DNA of 48,305 bases. Source: Sedimenticola hydrogenitrophicus (GTDB taxonomy: Bacteria > Pseudomonadota > Gammaproteobacteria > Chromatiales > Chromatiaceae). How positions within the stretch are numbered: position 1 is the first letter of the stretch; the number at the start of each line of letters is the position of its first letter. Below, piece by piece: positions 39,347 through 47,771 of this stretch. Under the pieces are notes generated by a model that worked only from the letters and a program-made list of their open reading frames with translations, was not told the DNA's origin and did no database searches. The stretch lies in assembly GCF_029017505.1 (NCBI RefSeq), contig NZ_JAQGEI010000042.1, positions 1 through 48,305 on the forward strand, read 5' to 3'. A program made the translations under genes and the position numbers.

Positions 39347-39389
39347 GGCTTTCCCTCGCTACGATCGGCCAAGCCCGACAGGACTCCTG
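39347..39389. repeat. Solo arm of the 208-bp element
   Basis: GGCTTTCCCTCGCTACGATC then GGCCAAGCCCGACAGGACTCCTGG closely matches 38303-38346 (right arm of the 208-bp element). It directly follows the HD-GYP stop codon. Confidence 0.8.
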
Positions 39390-39536
39390 GGGCGATCCAG
39401 TTCCGCCCGGTCGCCGTTCCAAGCGACACCCGGCGATGCAACCTGCCTGGCGCCGTTCTGTGTTAACCTTAATCTCCGCAGGACGCAGCCGGGGCTTGGA
39501 TGCTGGTCATTGTCAATCTCATAAAGCCTACTGATT

Positions 39537-40250
39537 ATGATTGCAGCAAAATTACTGGAGCAGATACCCCTGTTTGCCGACATGAGCCACGAGGACCTGG
39601 AGCGGGTGGCGCAGCACACCGAGGAACTGGTCTGCGAGAAGGGCAATTACCTGTTCCGTGAAGGCGACAAGGCGAACGATCTCTATGTGCTGCTCAGCGG
39701 GCTGGCGCAGATGACCGCGCGGGGCCCGGAGGGGCAGCAGACGGTGATCGAGATAATCTATCCGGGCGACTCCTTCATCCTGGCGGCGGTCATCAGCGGC
39801 AAGCGTTTCCTCATGTCCGCCGAGGTGGTGAAACGTTCCCAAGTCCTCAAGATCCCGGGGACGGCGCTGACCGAACTGATCCGCAACGGCGGTGATTTCG
39901 GCCTCAGCATGCTGGCCACCCTGTCCACCCAGTACCGGAGCATGGTGCGGCAGGTGAAGAATCAGCGCCTGCGCACCACCGCGCAGCGGGTCGCCGCGTT
40001 TCTCCTGGACCTGGCCTATGATCAGGGGCGCGGGGAGAACCGGATCACCCTTCCCCACAGCAAGAAGATGCTGGCGGCGCTGCTGGGCATGTCCCAGGAG
40101 GGGCTTTCGCGCACCTTCACCGCCCTGCGGGAACAGGGGGTGGTAATCGATCACAAACAGGTGCAGATCGAGTCCATCATCAAGCTGCGCCGGTTCTGTG
40201 GTTTCAGCAACAAGCTGGATGCCTCGGACCGGATCTCCATGAAAGAGTAG
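39537..40250 (+). CDS. Crp/Fnr-family transcription regulator
   Basis: 237 residues: an N-terminal cyclic-nucleotide-type beta-roll (about 10-125, with FREGDKANDLYVLLSGLAQM) and a C-terminal helix-turn-helix (about 150-215, KKMLAALLGMSQEGLSRTFT). There are no Fnr-type N-terminal cysteines, so no 4Fe-4S oxygen sensor. It resembles Dnr/heme- or NO-sensing members as much as Crp; the ligand is unresolved. The E..SR recognition helix suggests a TTGAT-type target. Confidence 0.88.
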   Translation: MIAAKLLEQIPLFADMSHEDLERVAQHTEELVCEKGNYLFREGDKANDLYVLLSGLAQMTARGPEGQQTVIEIIYPGDSFILAAVISGKRFLMSAEVVKRSQVLKIPGTALTELIRNGGDFGLSMLATLSTQYRSMVRQVKNQRLRTTAQRVAAFLLDLAYDQGRGENRITLPHSKKMLAALLGMSQEGLSRTFTALREQGVVIDHKQVQIESIIKLRRFCGFSNKLDASDRISMKE

Positions 40251-40257
40251 CGGCGCC

Positions 40258-40283
40258 GCAGGCGGTCGTCCGGTGCCGCCTGC
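40258..40283. terminator. Hairpin between convergent genes
   Basis: GCAGGCGG and CCGCCTGC pair with a 10-base loop in the 46-base gap between the convergent Crp/Fnr and kinase genes. No T-run, so its terminator role is tentative. Confidence 0.4.
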
Positions 40284-40296
40284 CGACTGGACCGGC

Positions 40297-41904
40297 TTAC
40301 TCTATCCCCATAATCGGCAGTGTGACGCTGAAGACGGTCCCCTTGCCGGGTTCCGTGGCAAAACAGAGTTCGCCGCCATGCTTCTTTACGACAATATGGC
40401 GCGCGATGGAGAGACCCTGGCCGGTGCCCCTGCCCACCTCGCGTGTGGTGAAAAACGGCTCAAAAATCCTATCCTGAATCGTTACCGGGATCCCGGTGCC
40501 GTTGTCACCTATGCGGATCAGCACCTGGTCATCCTGTTGTTGGCTGCTGACGCTGATACGACCCTTGCCTGCCATCGCCATCTCTTCGATGGCATGGGCG
40601 GCATTCACCAGCAGGCTGAGAAAGACCTGGTTTATCTCGCCGGGGTTGCAACTGACATAGGGTAATGAGGGGTCCAGCCGTGACTCCACCGTGGCCAGGT
40701 GTTTCCATTCGCTGCGGGTGATGGTGAGGGTGTTCTCCAGCAGGTGATTGATGTCCACCGGCACCTTGCCGGAGTCATCCCCGGGATGGGCAAACTCCTT
40801 CATCGCCAGGACAAGGCGGGAGATCTCGGCTATCCCCTTGATCGACTGCTCGATGGCGGTTGGCACCTCACTCAGCAGGTAATCGAGATCGATCGCCTGT
40901 TTCTGCGCCACCAGTTCGGTCCGCGCCCCCTGTAGCGGACTGTCGGGGGGGATTCGCTCGATCAGGGCAAGACTCCGCTCCAGCAGCCGCCCCAGATCCC
41001 TGTGCGTCTCGGCAAGGAACTTCAGGTTGTCCCATAGGTACTGGGACGGCGTGTTGATTTCGTGGGCGATACCGCCGGCGAGCTGCCCGATCGCCTCCAG
41101 TTTTTGCGCCTGGTTGAGCTCGCGTTCCAGTTCCGACTGCAACTGCTGCGCCCGCTTCAGAGTGCTGATGTCATAGACCCAGGCGAAGTAGGAGGGTTCG
41201 CTGTGGTAGGTGGTCGGGCTGAGCGACATGAGCGCCGGAAACGGCTCCCCGGAGCGGCGCTTCAGGGTCACTTCATAGTCGGTGACCTTGCCCTCCAGAC
41301 GGCATTGCTCCAGGATCACCTGACGATCTTCCAGATTGGCGTAGAGATCCCGGGCGTGGAAGCCCACCATCTCGCTGGCCGGCATGCCGACCATCTCCGC
41401 CAGGCGGCTGTTGACGAAGGAGAGTTTGCCATCGGCCAGGCGGGAGATGCCGAATCCGGCCGGACTCGCCTCGATGATGCTCTTGAGAAAGGTCTCGTAC
41501 ATTACCTTCTCGGTAATGTCGGTGTAGGTGGTGACGAATCCACCGCTGCTCATCGGGCTGCCGTCGATCTGCAGAATGACGCCGGAGGGTCCCTGACGCT
41601 GAAAGCTGTGCGGCGTGAACTGCCGGGCCAGTTCGATCCGCTCCCGCACCTGGGACTCCACATCCCCCGGGCCATACTCTCCCCGTTCGGCGTTGTAGCG
41701 GAACATATCCGCCAGGCTGGTGCCCACCTTGACCAGTGATTCCGGCAAATCCAGCAGCTCTATGAGGCGGTCATTGAAAAAGACCAGAGAGAGGTTGTCG
41801 TCAAACACGCTGATGCCCTGTACCAGGTGGCCGAAGGCGTCCCGCGCTATATTGACCAGATAGCTGACATCGTCTTGCGCGTGTGGGGGGGAGGGTTTAT
41901 CCAT
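40297..41904 (-). CDS. PAS-domain sensor histidine kinase
   Basis: 535 residues, cytoplasmic. Two PAS domains (about 18-130 and 138-250) precede a short coiled coil. HisKA has H281 in GGIAHEINTPSQYLW, and the ATPase domain has NAAHAIEEMAM and GDNGTGIP, then GTGQGLSIARHIV. The first PAS shares [12 protein letters not shown] and the following TYTDIT pattern with the hybrid kinase at 10954, so the two have a common sensor ancestry. No response regulator is adjacent; the receiver protein at 45115 is a distant candidate partner. Confidence 0.9.
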   Translation of the reverse strand: MDKPSPPHAQDDVSYLVNIARDAFGHLVQGISVFDDNLSLVFFNDRLIELLDLPESLVKVGTSLADMFRYNAERGEYGPGDVESQVRERIELARQFTPHSFQRQGPSGVILQIDGSPMSSGGFVTTYTDITEKVMYETFLKSIIEASPAGFGISRLADGKLSFVNSRLAEMVGMPASEMVGFHARDLYANLEDRQVILEQCRLEGKVTDYEVTLKRRSGEPFPALMSLSPTTYHSEPSYFAWVYDISTLKRAQQLQSELERELNQAQKLEAIGQLAGGIAHEINTPSQYLWDNLKFLAETHRDLGRLLERSLALIERIPPDSPLQGARTELVAQKQAIDLDYLLSEVPTAIEQSIKGIAEISRLVLAMKEFAHPGDDSGKVPVDINHLLENTLTITRSEWKHLATVESRLDPSLPYVSCNPGEINQVFLSLLVNAAHAIEEMAMAGKGRISVSSQQQDDQVLIRIGDNGTGIPVTIQDRIFEPFFTTREVGRGTGQGLSIARHIVVKKHGGELCFATEPGKGTVFSVTLPIMGIE

Positions 41905-42084
41905 TCTCGGGCTCCAATCAAAACCTCAGGCATTATTGTCCGTACCCTGTGTGACAATAACTCCCTGAACAGGTGATGGCGGGCATCTGCCGTCGTCCCA
42001 CGGCTTGTTCGAATCGATGGATGTTTCATATGATGGCGGCCACTGGTGTCATCACTTTAATTATTCAATAACCGGGAGCACCAC

Positions 42085-42969
42085 ATGGATAGGTACGTAC
42101 AGGCCAACGGTATTCGGCTGCACTATTTGGATCATGCCGCGGAGGGGTTGGATCATGCCGCGGAGGGGCTGGATCAGGCCGCGGAGGGGCCGACCCTGTT
42201 GCTGATGCCGGGCCTGACCGCCAATGCCCACTCCTTCGATGCCCTGGCGAGCGCCGGGCTGGTGCCGGCCGTCAGGTTGCTGGCCCTGGATCTGCGCGGG
42301 CGTGGCCTGAGTGACCAGCCGGGATCCGGTTATACCCTGGCGGATCACGCGGCCGACGTCATCGGCCTGCTGGACAGTCTCGACCTGGACCGCGTGGCGC
42401 TGGGCGGGCACTCCTACGGCGGCCTGCTCGGCCTCTATCTGGCGGCACACCACCCGGAGCGGGTGAGCAAACTGGTGGTGATCGACGCCGCCGCCGAGAT
42501 GCACCCGGACACCCGGCGCCTGATCCAGCCGGCCATCGACCGGCTGGGCAAGCCGGTCCCGTCCTGGGATCACTACCTGGCGGCGGTGAAACTGATGCCG
42601 TGCTTCTATCGCTGGTGGGATCCGGCCATCGAGAGCTATTTTCGGGCCGATGTGCGGACCTTGCCGGATGGCCGGGTGATCTCCCGCTCATCGCCCGCCG
42701 CCATCACCGAGGCGGTGGAGCATGTCCTGGCCGAGGATTGGCAGGCCAAGCTGCCGCTGATCGATCAGCCGACCCTGCTGCTCAATGCCACGGGTGGCTA
42801 TGGCCTGCCCGGTGCGCCGCCGCTGCTGCCCCGTGCCCAGGCGGAGGCCACGGTTGCCGCCCTGCGGCACGGCCGCTACCGGGCGGTCCCCGGCAACCAC
42901 ATCACCCTGCTCTATGGCGAGGGGGCGGCGCTGATGGCCAAGGAAATAGTCAAGTTTATGCTGGATTAG
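42085..42969 (+). CDS. Alpha/beta hydrolase with a 7-residue tandem repeat
   Basis: 294 residues of the alpha/beta hydrolase fold. The nucleophile elbow GGHSYGG has S110, the oxyanion-loop motif MPGLTANAHS follows strand 3, an acid candidate is in the LIDQPTLLLNATG region, and the histidine is in PGNHITLLYG near the C-terminus. Residues 15-35 are three tandem copies of L-D-H/Q-A-A-E-G, encoded by three 21-bp units. Substrate unknown; no signal peptide. Confidence 0.88.
   Translation: MDRYVQANGIRLHYLDHAAEGLDHAAEGLDQAAEGPTLLLMPGLTANAHSFDALASAGLVPAVRLLALDLRGRGLSDQPGSGYTLADHAADVIGLLDSLDLDRVALGGHSYGGLLGLYLAAHHPERVSKLVVIDAAAEMHPDTRRLIQPAIDRLGKPVPSWDHYLAAVKLMPCFYRWWDPAIESYFRADVRTLPDGRVISRSSPAAITEAVEHVLAEDWQAKLPLIDQPTLLLNATGGYGLPGAPPLLPRAQAEATVAALRHGRYRAVPGNHITLLYGEGAALMAKEIVKFMLD
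42127..42189 (+). repeat. Three in-frame 21-bp tandem repeats in the hydrolase gene
   Basis: Units at 42127-42147 and 42148-42168 are identical; the third, 42169-42189, differs at two positions. Each unit encodes seven residues, so copy-number change would not shift the frame. Confidence 0.95.
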
Positions 42970-43137
42970 TCGCTAAGTTTTTCAGCCACCCGCAGATCAA
43001 CACCCGACGCAGTAGCGAGTGAACCCGAAATTTCCGGCCGAGGACCGGGATGGCGGGATTAATGCGTTTTTTTGTGGCGAGGAAAATTGTCAAAGCCGGC
43101 CGCCGGCCTGGGCCGATCAGAGGGGATGGGGATACCA

Positions 43138-43938
43138 ATGAAAGCCAATAAAAATGTACTGATACTCTGCTGCATGGCGGCCTTGCTATGGCTGCCGCTG
43201 CTGGCATCCAATGCCGTCGCCGCCGACATGGCGGCGCTGGTCAACACGGCAGGCATGCAGCGCATGCTGTCGCAACGCATTGCCAAGGATTATCTCTTTC
43301 TCGGCGGCCAGATTCGCGCCGGCAAGGCGACGCGGCAGATGCAGGGGAGCGTCGCGCTGATGCTGAACAACCACGACGTGCTGAAAAAATCGGTCACCGA
43401 TACCAAGGTACAGGGGTTGCTGGGCGAGATCGACCCGTTGCTGGAGAAGCTGGTCAAGATCACCAAGGCGCCCTATGCCCAATTCAGCGGCGCCACCATG
43501 CTCGAATTGAGCCAGTCGCTGCTGGAGCTGAACCAGGCCGTGGTGGAGACGCTGGAGGGGCAGCAGGCGGAAAAGACCGTCGTCGCGGTCAATATCGCCG
43601 GGCGTCAGCGCATGCTCTCGCAGCGGATCAGCATGCTCTACGCCGCCCACCAGGTCGGGTTCAAGAGCGATGCCACGGTGGCGCAGATGCAGCGGGCGGT
43701 GGAGGAGTTTGAAAGCGCCCACGCCAGCCTGGAGGGCAACAGCCTGAACTCGGATAAGATCAACCGGGAGCTGCAGGGGGTGGAGAACCTGTGGAAGACC
43801 GTCCGGCACTATTTTACCGCGAACAGCGAGAGCGGTTTCCCGGTGACCATCTTCGTCACCACCGACGACATCATGAAGCGGATGAACGCCATCACCCTCC
43901 TGTACGTGAAGGCCCACTGGGCTGCCAAGGCCAAGTAG
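43138..43938 (+). CDS. Exported PilJ/NarX N-terminal-domain protein
   Basis: 266 residues from MKANKN, preceded by a GGGGAT site. Signal peptide about 1-28 (ILCCMAALLWLPLLASNAVA). The mature part has two similar halves, each starting with a P-box-like motif: GMQRMLSQRIAKDY and GRQRMLSQRISMLY. This is the PilJ type IV pili methyl-accepting chemotaxis N-terminal domain, related to the nitrate-sensing region of NarX/NarQ. It lacks any transmembrane kinase or MCP part, so it is a free periplasmic (or secreted) sensor-like protein. Ligand unknown. Confidence 0.85.
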   Translation: MKANKNVLILCCMAALLWLPLLASNAVAADMAALVNTAGMQRMLSQRIAKDYLFLGGQIRAGKATRQMQGSVALMLNNHDVLKKSVTDTKVQGLLGEIDPLLEKLVKITKAPYAQFSGATMLELSQSLLELNQAVVETLEGQQAEKTVVAVNIAGRQRMLSQRISMLYAAHQVGFKSDATVAQMQRAVEEFESAHASLEGNSLNSDKINRELQGVENLWKTVRHYFTANSESGFPVTIFVTTDDIMKRMNAITLLYVKAHWAAKAK

Positions 43939-43986
43939 CCGGAGCCGCCGGCACCGGTTGACCCCCGCCGATCCCGTCAATAGCCG

Positions 43987-44014
43987 TCCCCCCGGGTTTT
44001 TCGACCCGGGGGGA
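43987..44014. terminator. Strong GC hairpin between two genes
   Basis: TCCCCCCGGGT pairs perfectly with ACCCGGGGGGA around a six-base loop (TTTTCG). No T-run on either side. Probably ends the PilJ-domain transcript. Confidence 0.6.
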
Positions 44015-44072
44015 TAGGCTATGCTTGCCCTTTCAAACAGGTTCGGCAGCGTTGAAACCGGGGGGCATCCTG

Positions 44073-45008
44073 ATGAAGATAGCGGTATATGGCAGTGGCG
44101 GCGTGGGTGGCTATTTCGGCGGCCGGGTGGCCAGCATCGGCCACGAGGTGGCGTTCATCGCCCGCGGCGCCCATCTGCAGGCAATGCGCCGGCAGGGGCT
44201 GGCCGTGGAGAGCATCAAGGGCGATTTCACCCTCGCATCGCCCCGCGTGACCGACAACCCGGCGGAGATCGGGCCGGTGGATGCGGTGCTGGTCTGTGTC
44301 AAGAGCTGGCAGGTGCCGGAGGTGGCCCGGGCCATGACGCCGCTGCTCGGGGCGGAAACCTGCGTGGTCTCCCTGCTGAACGGCGTAGAGGCGCCCGATC
44401 AACTCAGCGAGGTGCTGGGCCGGGAACGGGTGTTGGGGGGTGTGGCGAAAATCTTCAGCTTTATCGAGCGCCCCGGCCTGATCCGGCATATCGGACACGA
44501 GCCGACGCTGCTGCTGGGGGAACTCGATGGCTCGCGCAGTGAACGTCTGAAGCGGTTGGCGGGGGTGCTGAGCGAGGCTGGGATCAGCGTGGAGCTACCC
44601 GATTCGATACGCCTGGAGATCTGGCGAAAATTTCTCTTCACCACCGGCTGGGGCGGCCTGGGTGCGATCAGCCGGGCGCCGATCGGCATCCTGCGCCAGG
44701 AGCCGGGTACCCGCGCCATTATCGAGGCCTGCATGCGGGAAACCGTGGCCGTAGCACGGGCCGCCGGCATCGCCTTCCCGGCGGATATCATCGACCGTAC
44801 CTGGGCCTTCACCGACGTCCTGGAACCGGACGGCACCAGCTCCCTGCAGCGCGATATCGCGGCCGGCCGGCCGTCGGAGTTGGACGCGTGGAACGGGGCG
44901 GTGGTGCGCCTGGGAGCGCGTTATGGCGTGGCGACACCCACGCACCGGCTGATTTCCGACGCGCTGCTGCCCCTGGAACGTCGGGCACGTGGAGAACTCA
45001 CCTTTTAG
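44073..45008 (+). CDS. panE: 2-dehydropantoate 2-reductase (ketopantoate reductase)
   Basis: 311 residues from MKIAVYGSGGVGGYFGG, the Rossmann NADPH loop that starts this family; an ATG 16 codons earlier adds only unconserved residues. The catalytic lysine lies in SIRLEIWRKFLFTTGWGG and the C-terminal domain has TSSLQRDIAAGRPSELD, the pantoate-site segment. It reduces ketopantoate to pantoate for CoA synthesis. Related ApbA/PanE paralogues can act on other 2-oxo acids. Confidence 0.9.
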   Translation: MKIAVYGSGGVGGYFGGRVASIGHEVAFIARGAHLQAMRRQGLAVESIKGDFTLASPRVTDNPAEIGPVDAVLVCVKSWQVPEVARAMTPLLGAETCVVSLLNGVEAPDQLSEVLGRERVLGGVAKIFSFIERPGLIRHIGHEPTLLLGELDGSRSERLKRLAGVLSEAGISVELPDSIRLEIWRKFLFTTGWGGLGAISRAPIGILRQEPGTRAIIEACMRETVAVARAAGIAFPADIIDRTWAFTDVLEPDGTSSLQRDIAAGRPSELDAWNGAVVRLGARYGVATPTHRLISDALLPLERRARGELTF

Positions 45009-45114
45009 CCGGCTTCAATCCGGGCCATTTTTCAGATTGCGCCTATAGCCAGGCGGGCGCTTTCGACTACTATTGAATCTGCTCTTCTAACCCAGTGCTT
45101 CAAGGCGCAAAGAG

Positions 45115-45570
45115 ATGGGATTCTCAGGTTTTTACCGATTATTTCGCCGCCGCCGGCCCACTGCCGATAAGGATCGCCGGCACAACCGCCGGGTGATACC
45201 CAGCGAAGGCACCACGGTGTTGATCGTCGATGACTCGCGGACGGTTCGCCGGGTAATGGGCATCATGTTGCGCCAGTCCGGTTACCGCGCCCTGGAGGCG
45301 GCCGATGGGGAGCAGGGCATCACCTTGGCCCGCCGTCATAAACCGAACCTGATCTTCATGGACGTGATGATGCCTGGCATGGACGGCTTCCAGGCCACCC
45401 GCAAGCTGCAGATGGATGTGCAGACCCAGGATATCCCGGTTATCATCATCAGCGGCAACCGCCAGGCAACGGTCCAGAACTGGGTAGAGAAAACTGGCGC
45501 CAAGGGCTTCATGGCCAAGCCGTTCGAGCGTGGCGAGCTGTTCCGCCGGCTGGAGAGTGCCATCTACTGA
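45115..45570 (+). CDS. Single-domain response regulator (PilH/CheY-like)
   Basis: 151 residues: a basic N-terminal tail of about 32 residues (FRRRRPTADKDRRHNRR) and one receiver domain. Acidic residues D39 and D40, the phospho-acceptor D83 (IFMDVMMPGMDG) and K133-region AKPFERGELF are intact. No output domain. It resembles PilH/twitching-type receivers. The basic tail may bind nucleic acid, membrane or a partner. It is the last core-like gene before the cassette region. Confidence 0.9.
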   Translation: MGFSGFYRLFRRRRPTADKDRRHNRRVIPSEGTTVLIVDDSRTVRRVMGIMLRQSGYRALEAADGEQGITLARRHKPNLIFMDVMMPGMDGFQATRKLQMDVQTQDIPVIIISGNRQATVQNWVEKTGAKGFMAKPFERGELFRRLESAIY

Positions 45571-45871
45571 TCCGGTGCCTTTTGCCTTTCACCCAACTTT
45601 CGATTGGCCGGCCTCGGGGGGGCAGTAGTGGCCAAAGGCTGAAAAATGAGGCACCATGAAGAAAAATCGCCATACGGGATGATCGAAAGCCTTCAGGAAG
45701 CGGGGCCGAAACCGGTTACACGGAAGACCTTCCTGCGCTATCACCCAAAATAGCGAACCACCGGGCAACGGGTAAAATAATAGATGCTTATTAGTAGAGC
45801 TGGGCGACCCTGTCCAGGATGGCTCGGTTCAATAGGCATTTATATGCATAAACTTAAGGAGGTGATGCCTT
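45571..45871. other. Gap without a recognised gene
   Basis: Composition drops in GC towards the right. I see no attI or integrase remnant, no strong palindrome and no credible frame. It ends in an exceptionally strong Shine-Dalgarno, AAGGAGGTGAT (45856-45866), before the antitoxin ATG. Confidence 0.5.
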
Positions 45872-46060
45872 ATGAATACAGCAAAAGATGAAGTGAAAGC
45901 ACTTCTGGACAAACTCCCTGACGATTGTTCACTGGAAGATGTCCAGTATCACCTTTACGTAGCGGAAAAAATCCATAGAGGGATCGAGCGTGCCGAGAAG
46001 GAAGGTACGATTAGCCAGGATGAAGCTGAGAGGAAGTTCAGTAAGTGGATCTCGAAGTAA
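45872..46060 (+). CDS. Small antitoxin-like protein of a ParE cassette
   Basis: 62 residues, acidic and mostly helical (LEDVQYHLYVAEKIHRGIER and EGTISQDEAERKFSKWI). It lacks a recognised DNA-binding fold, but it is followed by, and overlaps by 16 bases, a ParE-like frame, and many short proteins of this kind are antitoxins of that toxin family. It has an AAGGAGGTGAT ribosome binding site. It is part of the first integron-type cassette here. The frame is intact. Confidence 0.75.
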   Translation: MNTAKDEVKALLDKLPDDCSLEDVQYHLYVAEKIHRGIERAEKEGTISQDEAERKFSKWISK

Positions 46061-46359
46061 GGTGGTCGCCAGAGGCGGTAGAGGACCTCGAAGCCATCGC
46101 TGAATAGTTAGCGCGGGATTCTGAGTATTATGCTCGGGCGGTTGTCGCAGAAACGTTGTCGGTCTCAAGGAATACCGGTGAATTTCCCCTGGTAGGCCGT
46201 ATTGTTCCCGAAATTGGTGACGAGAACATACGAGAACGATTTATCTACAGCTATCGTATGATATATCGGGTTGAGCCCAAGAGAATTCTGATAGTGGCAG
46301 TGATCCATGGAACGAGATTGCTTGAAAATATCTCAGATCGGTTCGAAGAAAGCACATAA
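46045..46359 (+). pseudogene. ParE-family toxin, broken by an amber codon
   Basis: A 105-codon frame from GTG at 46045, read continuously except for TAG at 46105-46107 (codon 21). Before it: VRWSPEAVEDLEAIAE; after it: LARDSEYYARAVVAE, GEFPLVGRIVPEIGDENIRE and RFIYSYRMIYRVEPKRI. These are canonical ParE-family segments. The residue expected at codon 21 is an aromatic, usually Tyr, so a single base change (TAC/TAT to TAG) explains it. The stop TAA is inside the R'' box of the following attC site, as usual in cassettes. Readthrough or suppression cannot be excluded. Confidence 0.85.
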
Positions 46360-46402
46360 CGAAGCATTGCAGCGGACAAGCCGCTGAATGCGGCGGTTAT
46401 GT
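46354..46402 (+). other. attC-like integron recombination site 1
   Basis: R'' box ACATAAC (46354-46360) and R' box GTTATGT (46396-46402) are exact complements. Between them GCATTGCAGCGG pairs with CCGCTGAATGC, leaving one extrahelical G, a hallmark of attC folding. The loop is short (ACAAG). It ends the toxin-antitoxin cassette. Confidence 0.8.
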
Positions 46403-46420
46403 TTTCAAGGTGACGAATTG

Positions 46421-46828
46421 ATGGATCCAAAATTATTGGCAGTATTGATTGGTATCATTTCCGGTGCAGCAGGTTACTGGTTTAGCACATTCTCAATACA
46501 GCCGGTTCTAAGATACAGAAATCACCGAAACCCAGTGCTGATGGATTTCATTTACTATGCCCAAGTGGTTAATGCTGATGGGCTAAATGATGAAATGAAG
46601 GCTCTATATAGAGAACGGGTTCTTGCCAATAGAAAGTCCTCTGCACAACTAACAGCAGCCATCTTTGAACTGCCATGGTGGTACATGCAGTGGATTCGGA
46701 TAAAAGGGCAGGCCCCTAAAGAGGCTGCTGCCAAACTAATCGGATACTCAAATACAAAAGATTGGGACGCTGCGCATGATATTGAAGATTATATCCGCAG
46801 GAAACTTGGGTTACCAAAGCAAACATAA
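46421..46828 (+). CDS. Cassette-borne protein of unknown function, N-terminal membrane helix
   Basis: 135 residues from MDPKLLAV; an ATG at 46388 lies in the attC site. One N-terminal helix (LLAVLIGIISGAAGYWFS) anchors a soluble domain of about 110 residues rich in charged and aromatic residues, with FELPWWYMQWIRIKGQ and DIEDYIRRKLG. I do not recognise the family. The stop codon is within the R'' box of the next attC. GC content is well below that of the rest of the window, fitting acquired DNA. Confidence 0.75.
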   Translation: MDPKLLAVLIGIISGAAGYWFSTFSIQPVLRYRNHRNPVLMDFIYYAQVVNADGLNDEMKALYRERVLANRKSSAQLTAAIFELPWWYMQWIRIKGQAPKEAAAKLIGYSNTKDWDAAHDIEDYIRRKLGLPKQT

Positions 46829-46895
46829 CACGGCGCTTCAGCCGACGTCGGCGCTGTCGCGCCTCCTCGGCTGAGCTTGGCGTAGACAGACAACG
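46823..46895 (+). other. attC-like integron recombination site 2 (degenerate)
   Basis: R'' ACATAAC at 46823. L''/L' arms pair as TCAGCCGA (46839 region) with TCGGCTGA, and the right end reads GAGCTTGGCGTAGACA. A typical right core would be GGCGTTAGAC, so one T seems missing. R'' and R' are not complementary to each other, as in hybrid attC sites. Confidence 0.65.
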
Positions 46896-46907
46896 GAGCA
46901 ATAAAGC

Positions 46908-47771
46908 TTGATATTGTCCCAAGGTGTACATTTTGCCTTACTAAGCATGCTTTTTGCGGGCATTAACGATGTAATATTTAAAAAGTATGCCATGAAAAAC
47001 CGATCTAGGGGCATGTATGTTCTGGGCGTTGGTTTTACATGGGCAATTTTGCAGATTCTATACTCATCTTTCTCGGAGATATTATTCAGCTTCGATATTC
47101 TAACGATCAAATACGGGTTGTTGGCAGGCGTGATTTTGGCTGTGGCTAACATTTCACTTATTGAGGGGCTTACTCATATTGACGTGAGTCTTGGCTCCAC
47201 TGTTTACCGCTTGAATACCGTTGGTGTCGTGATCCTATCATTTGTTTTTTTAAGTGAACGAATTGAGCCCATTAAACTGGTTGGAATCACGTTTGGCATC
47301 ATATCTGTATTGCTTTTGTATAAAAGTAACAACGGTAAAAAAGCCAATCATACGGCGAAAATATTCTTTTGGTTGGTAGTGCTTGCTTCGTTATTTCGCG
47401 CAGCATACGGCGTTGTGTCCAAAGTTGCTCTACTAGGGTCAGCAGATAAGAACACAATCATTTTGTTGGCTTCGCTTTGTTGGGTTGTTGGTGGAGCATT
47501 CTATGCAAAATATGTCGAAAAACGCTTTACTGTAACCCCCCAAAAGGCTCTCTATTCAGCAGTATCTGGTGTTCTTGTATTTTGCATTGTGAATTTTCTC
47601 ATTCTTGGCCTTAAGGTCGCACAGGCAAGTATCGTAGTACCAATAGCAAATATGAGTTTCATTATCGCTCTGCTCATTTCTGTTCTAATAGGAACTGAAA
47701 AAATGAATTTTAAAAAAATTGTCGCGGTAGCATTTGCGGCAGGTTCGATAGTGTTACTTTCGAGTGTCTAA
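46908..47771 (+). CDS. EamA-family (DMT) transporter, cassette-borne
   Basis: 287 residues from TTG with GGAG ten bases upstream. About ten membrane helices in two repeated halves, the second beginning near IFFWLVVLASLFRAAYG. DMT markers are LLAGVILAVANISLIEGLTH and VGVVILSFVFLSERIEPIKL in the first half, and VVPIANMSFIIALLISVLIG in the second. It could export metabolites or drugs; substrate unknown. GC is low (AT-rich codons throughout). The stop lies in the R'' box of the third attC. Confidence 0.85.
   Translation: MILSQGVHFALLSMLFAGINDVIFKKYAMKNRSRGMYVLGVGFTWAILQILYSSFSEILFSFDILTIKYGLLAGVILAVANISLIEGLTHIDVSLGSTVYRLNTVGVVILSFVFLSERIEPIKLVGITFGIISVLLLYKSNNGKKANHTAKIFFWLVVLASLFRAAYGVVSKVALLGSADKNTIILLASLCWVVGGAFYAKYVEKRFTVTPQKALYSAVSGVLVFCIVNFLILGLKVAQASIVVPIANMSFIIALLISVLIGTEKMNFKKIVAVAFAAGSIVLLSSV

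Noticed and set aside
45571-45871. attI site or integrase remnant before the first cassette
   Set aside because: No GTTRRRY core in a convincing context and no tyrosine-recombinase-like frame on either strand.
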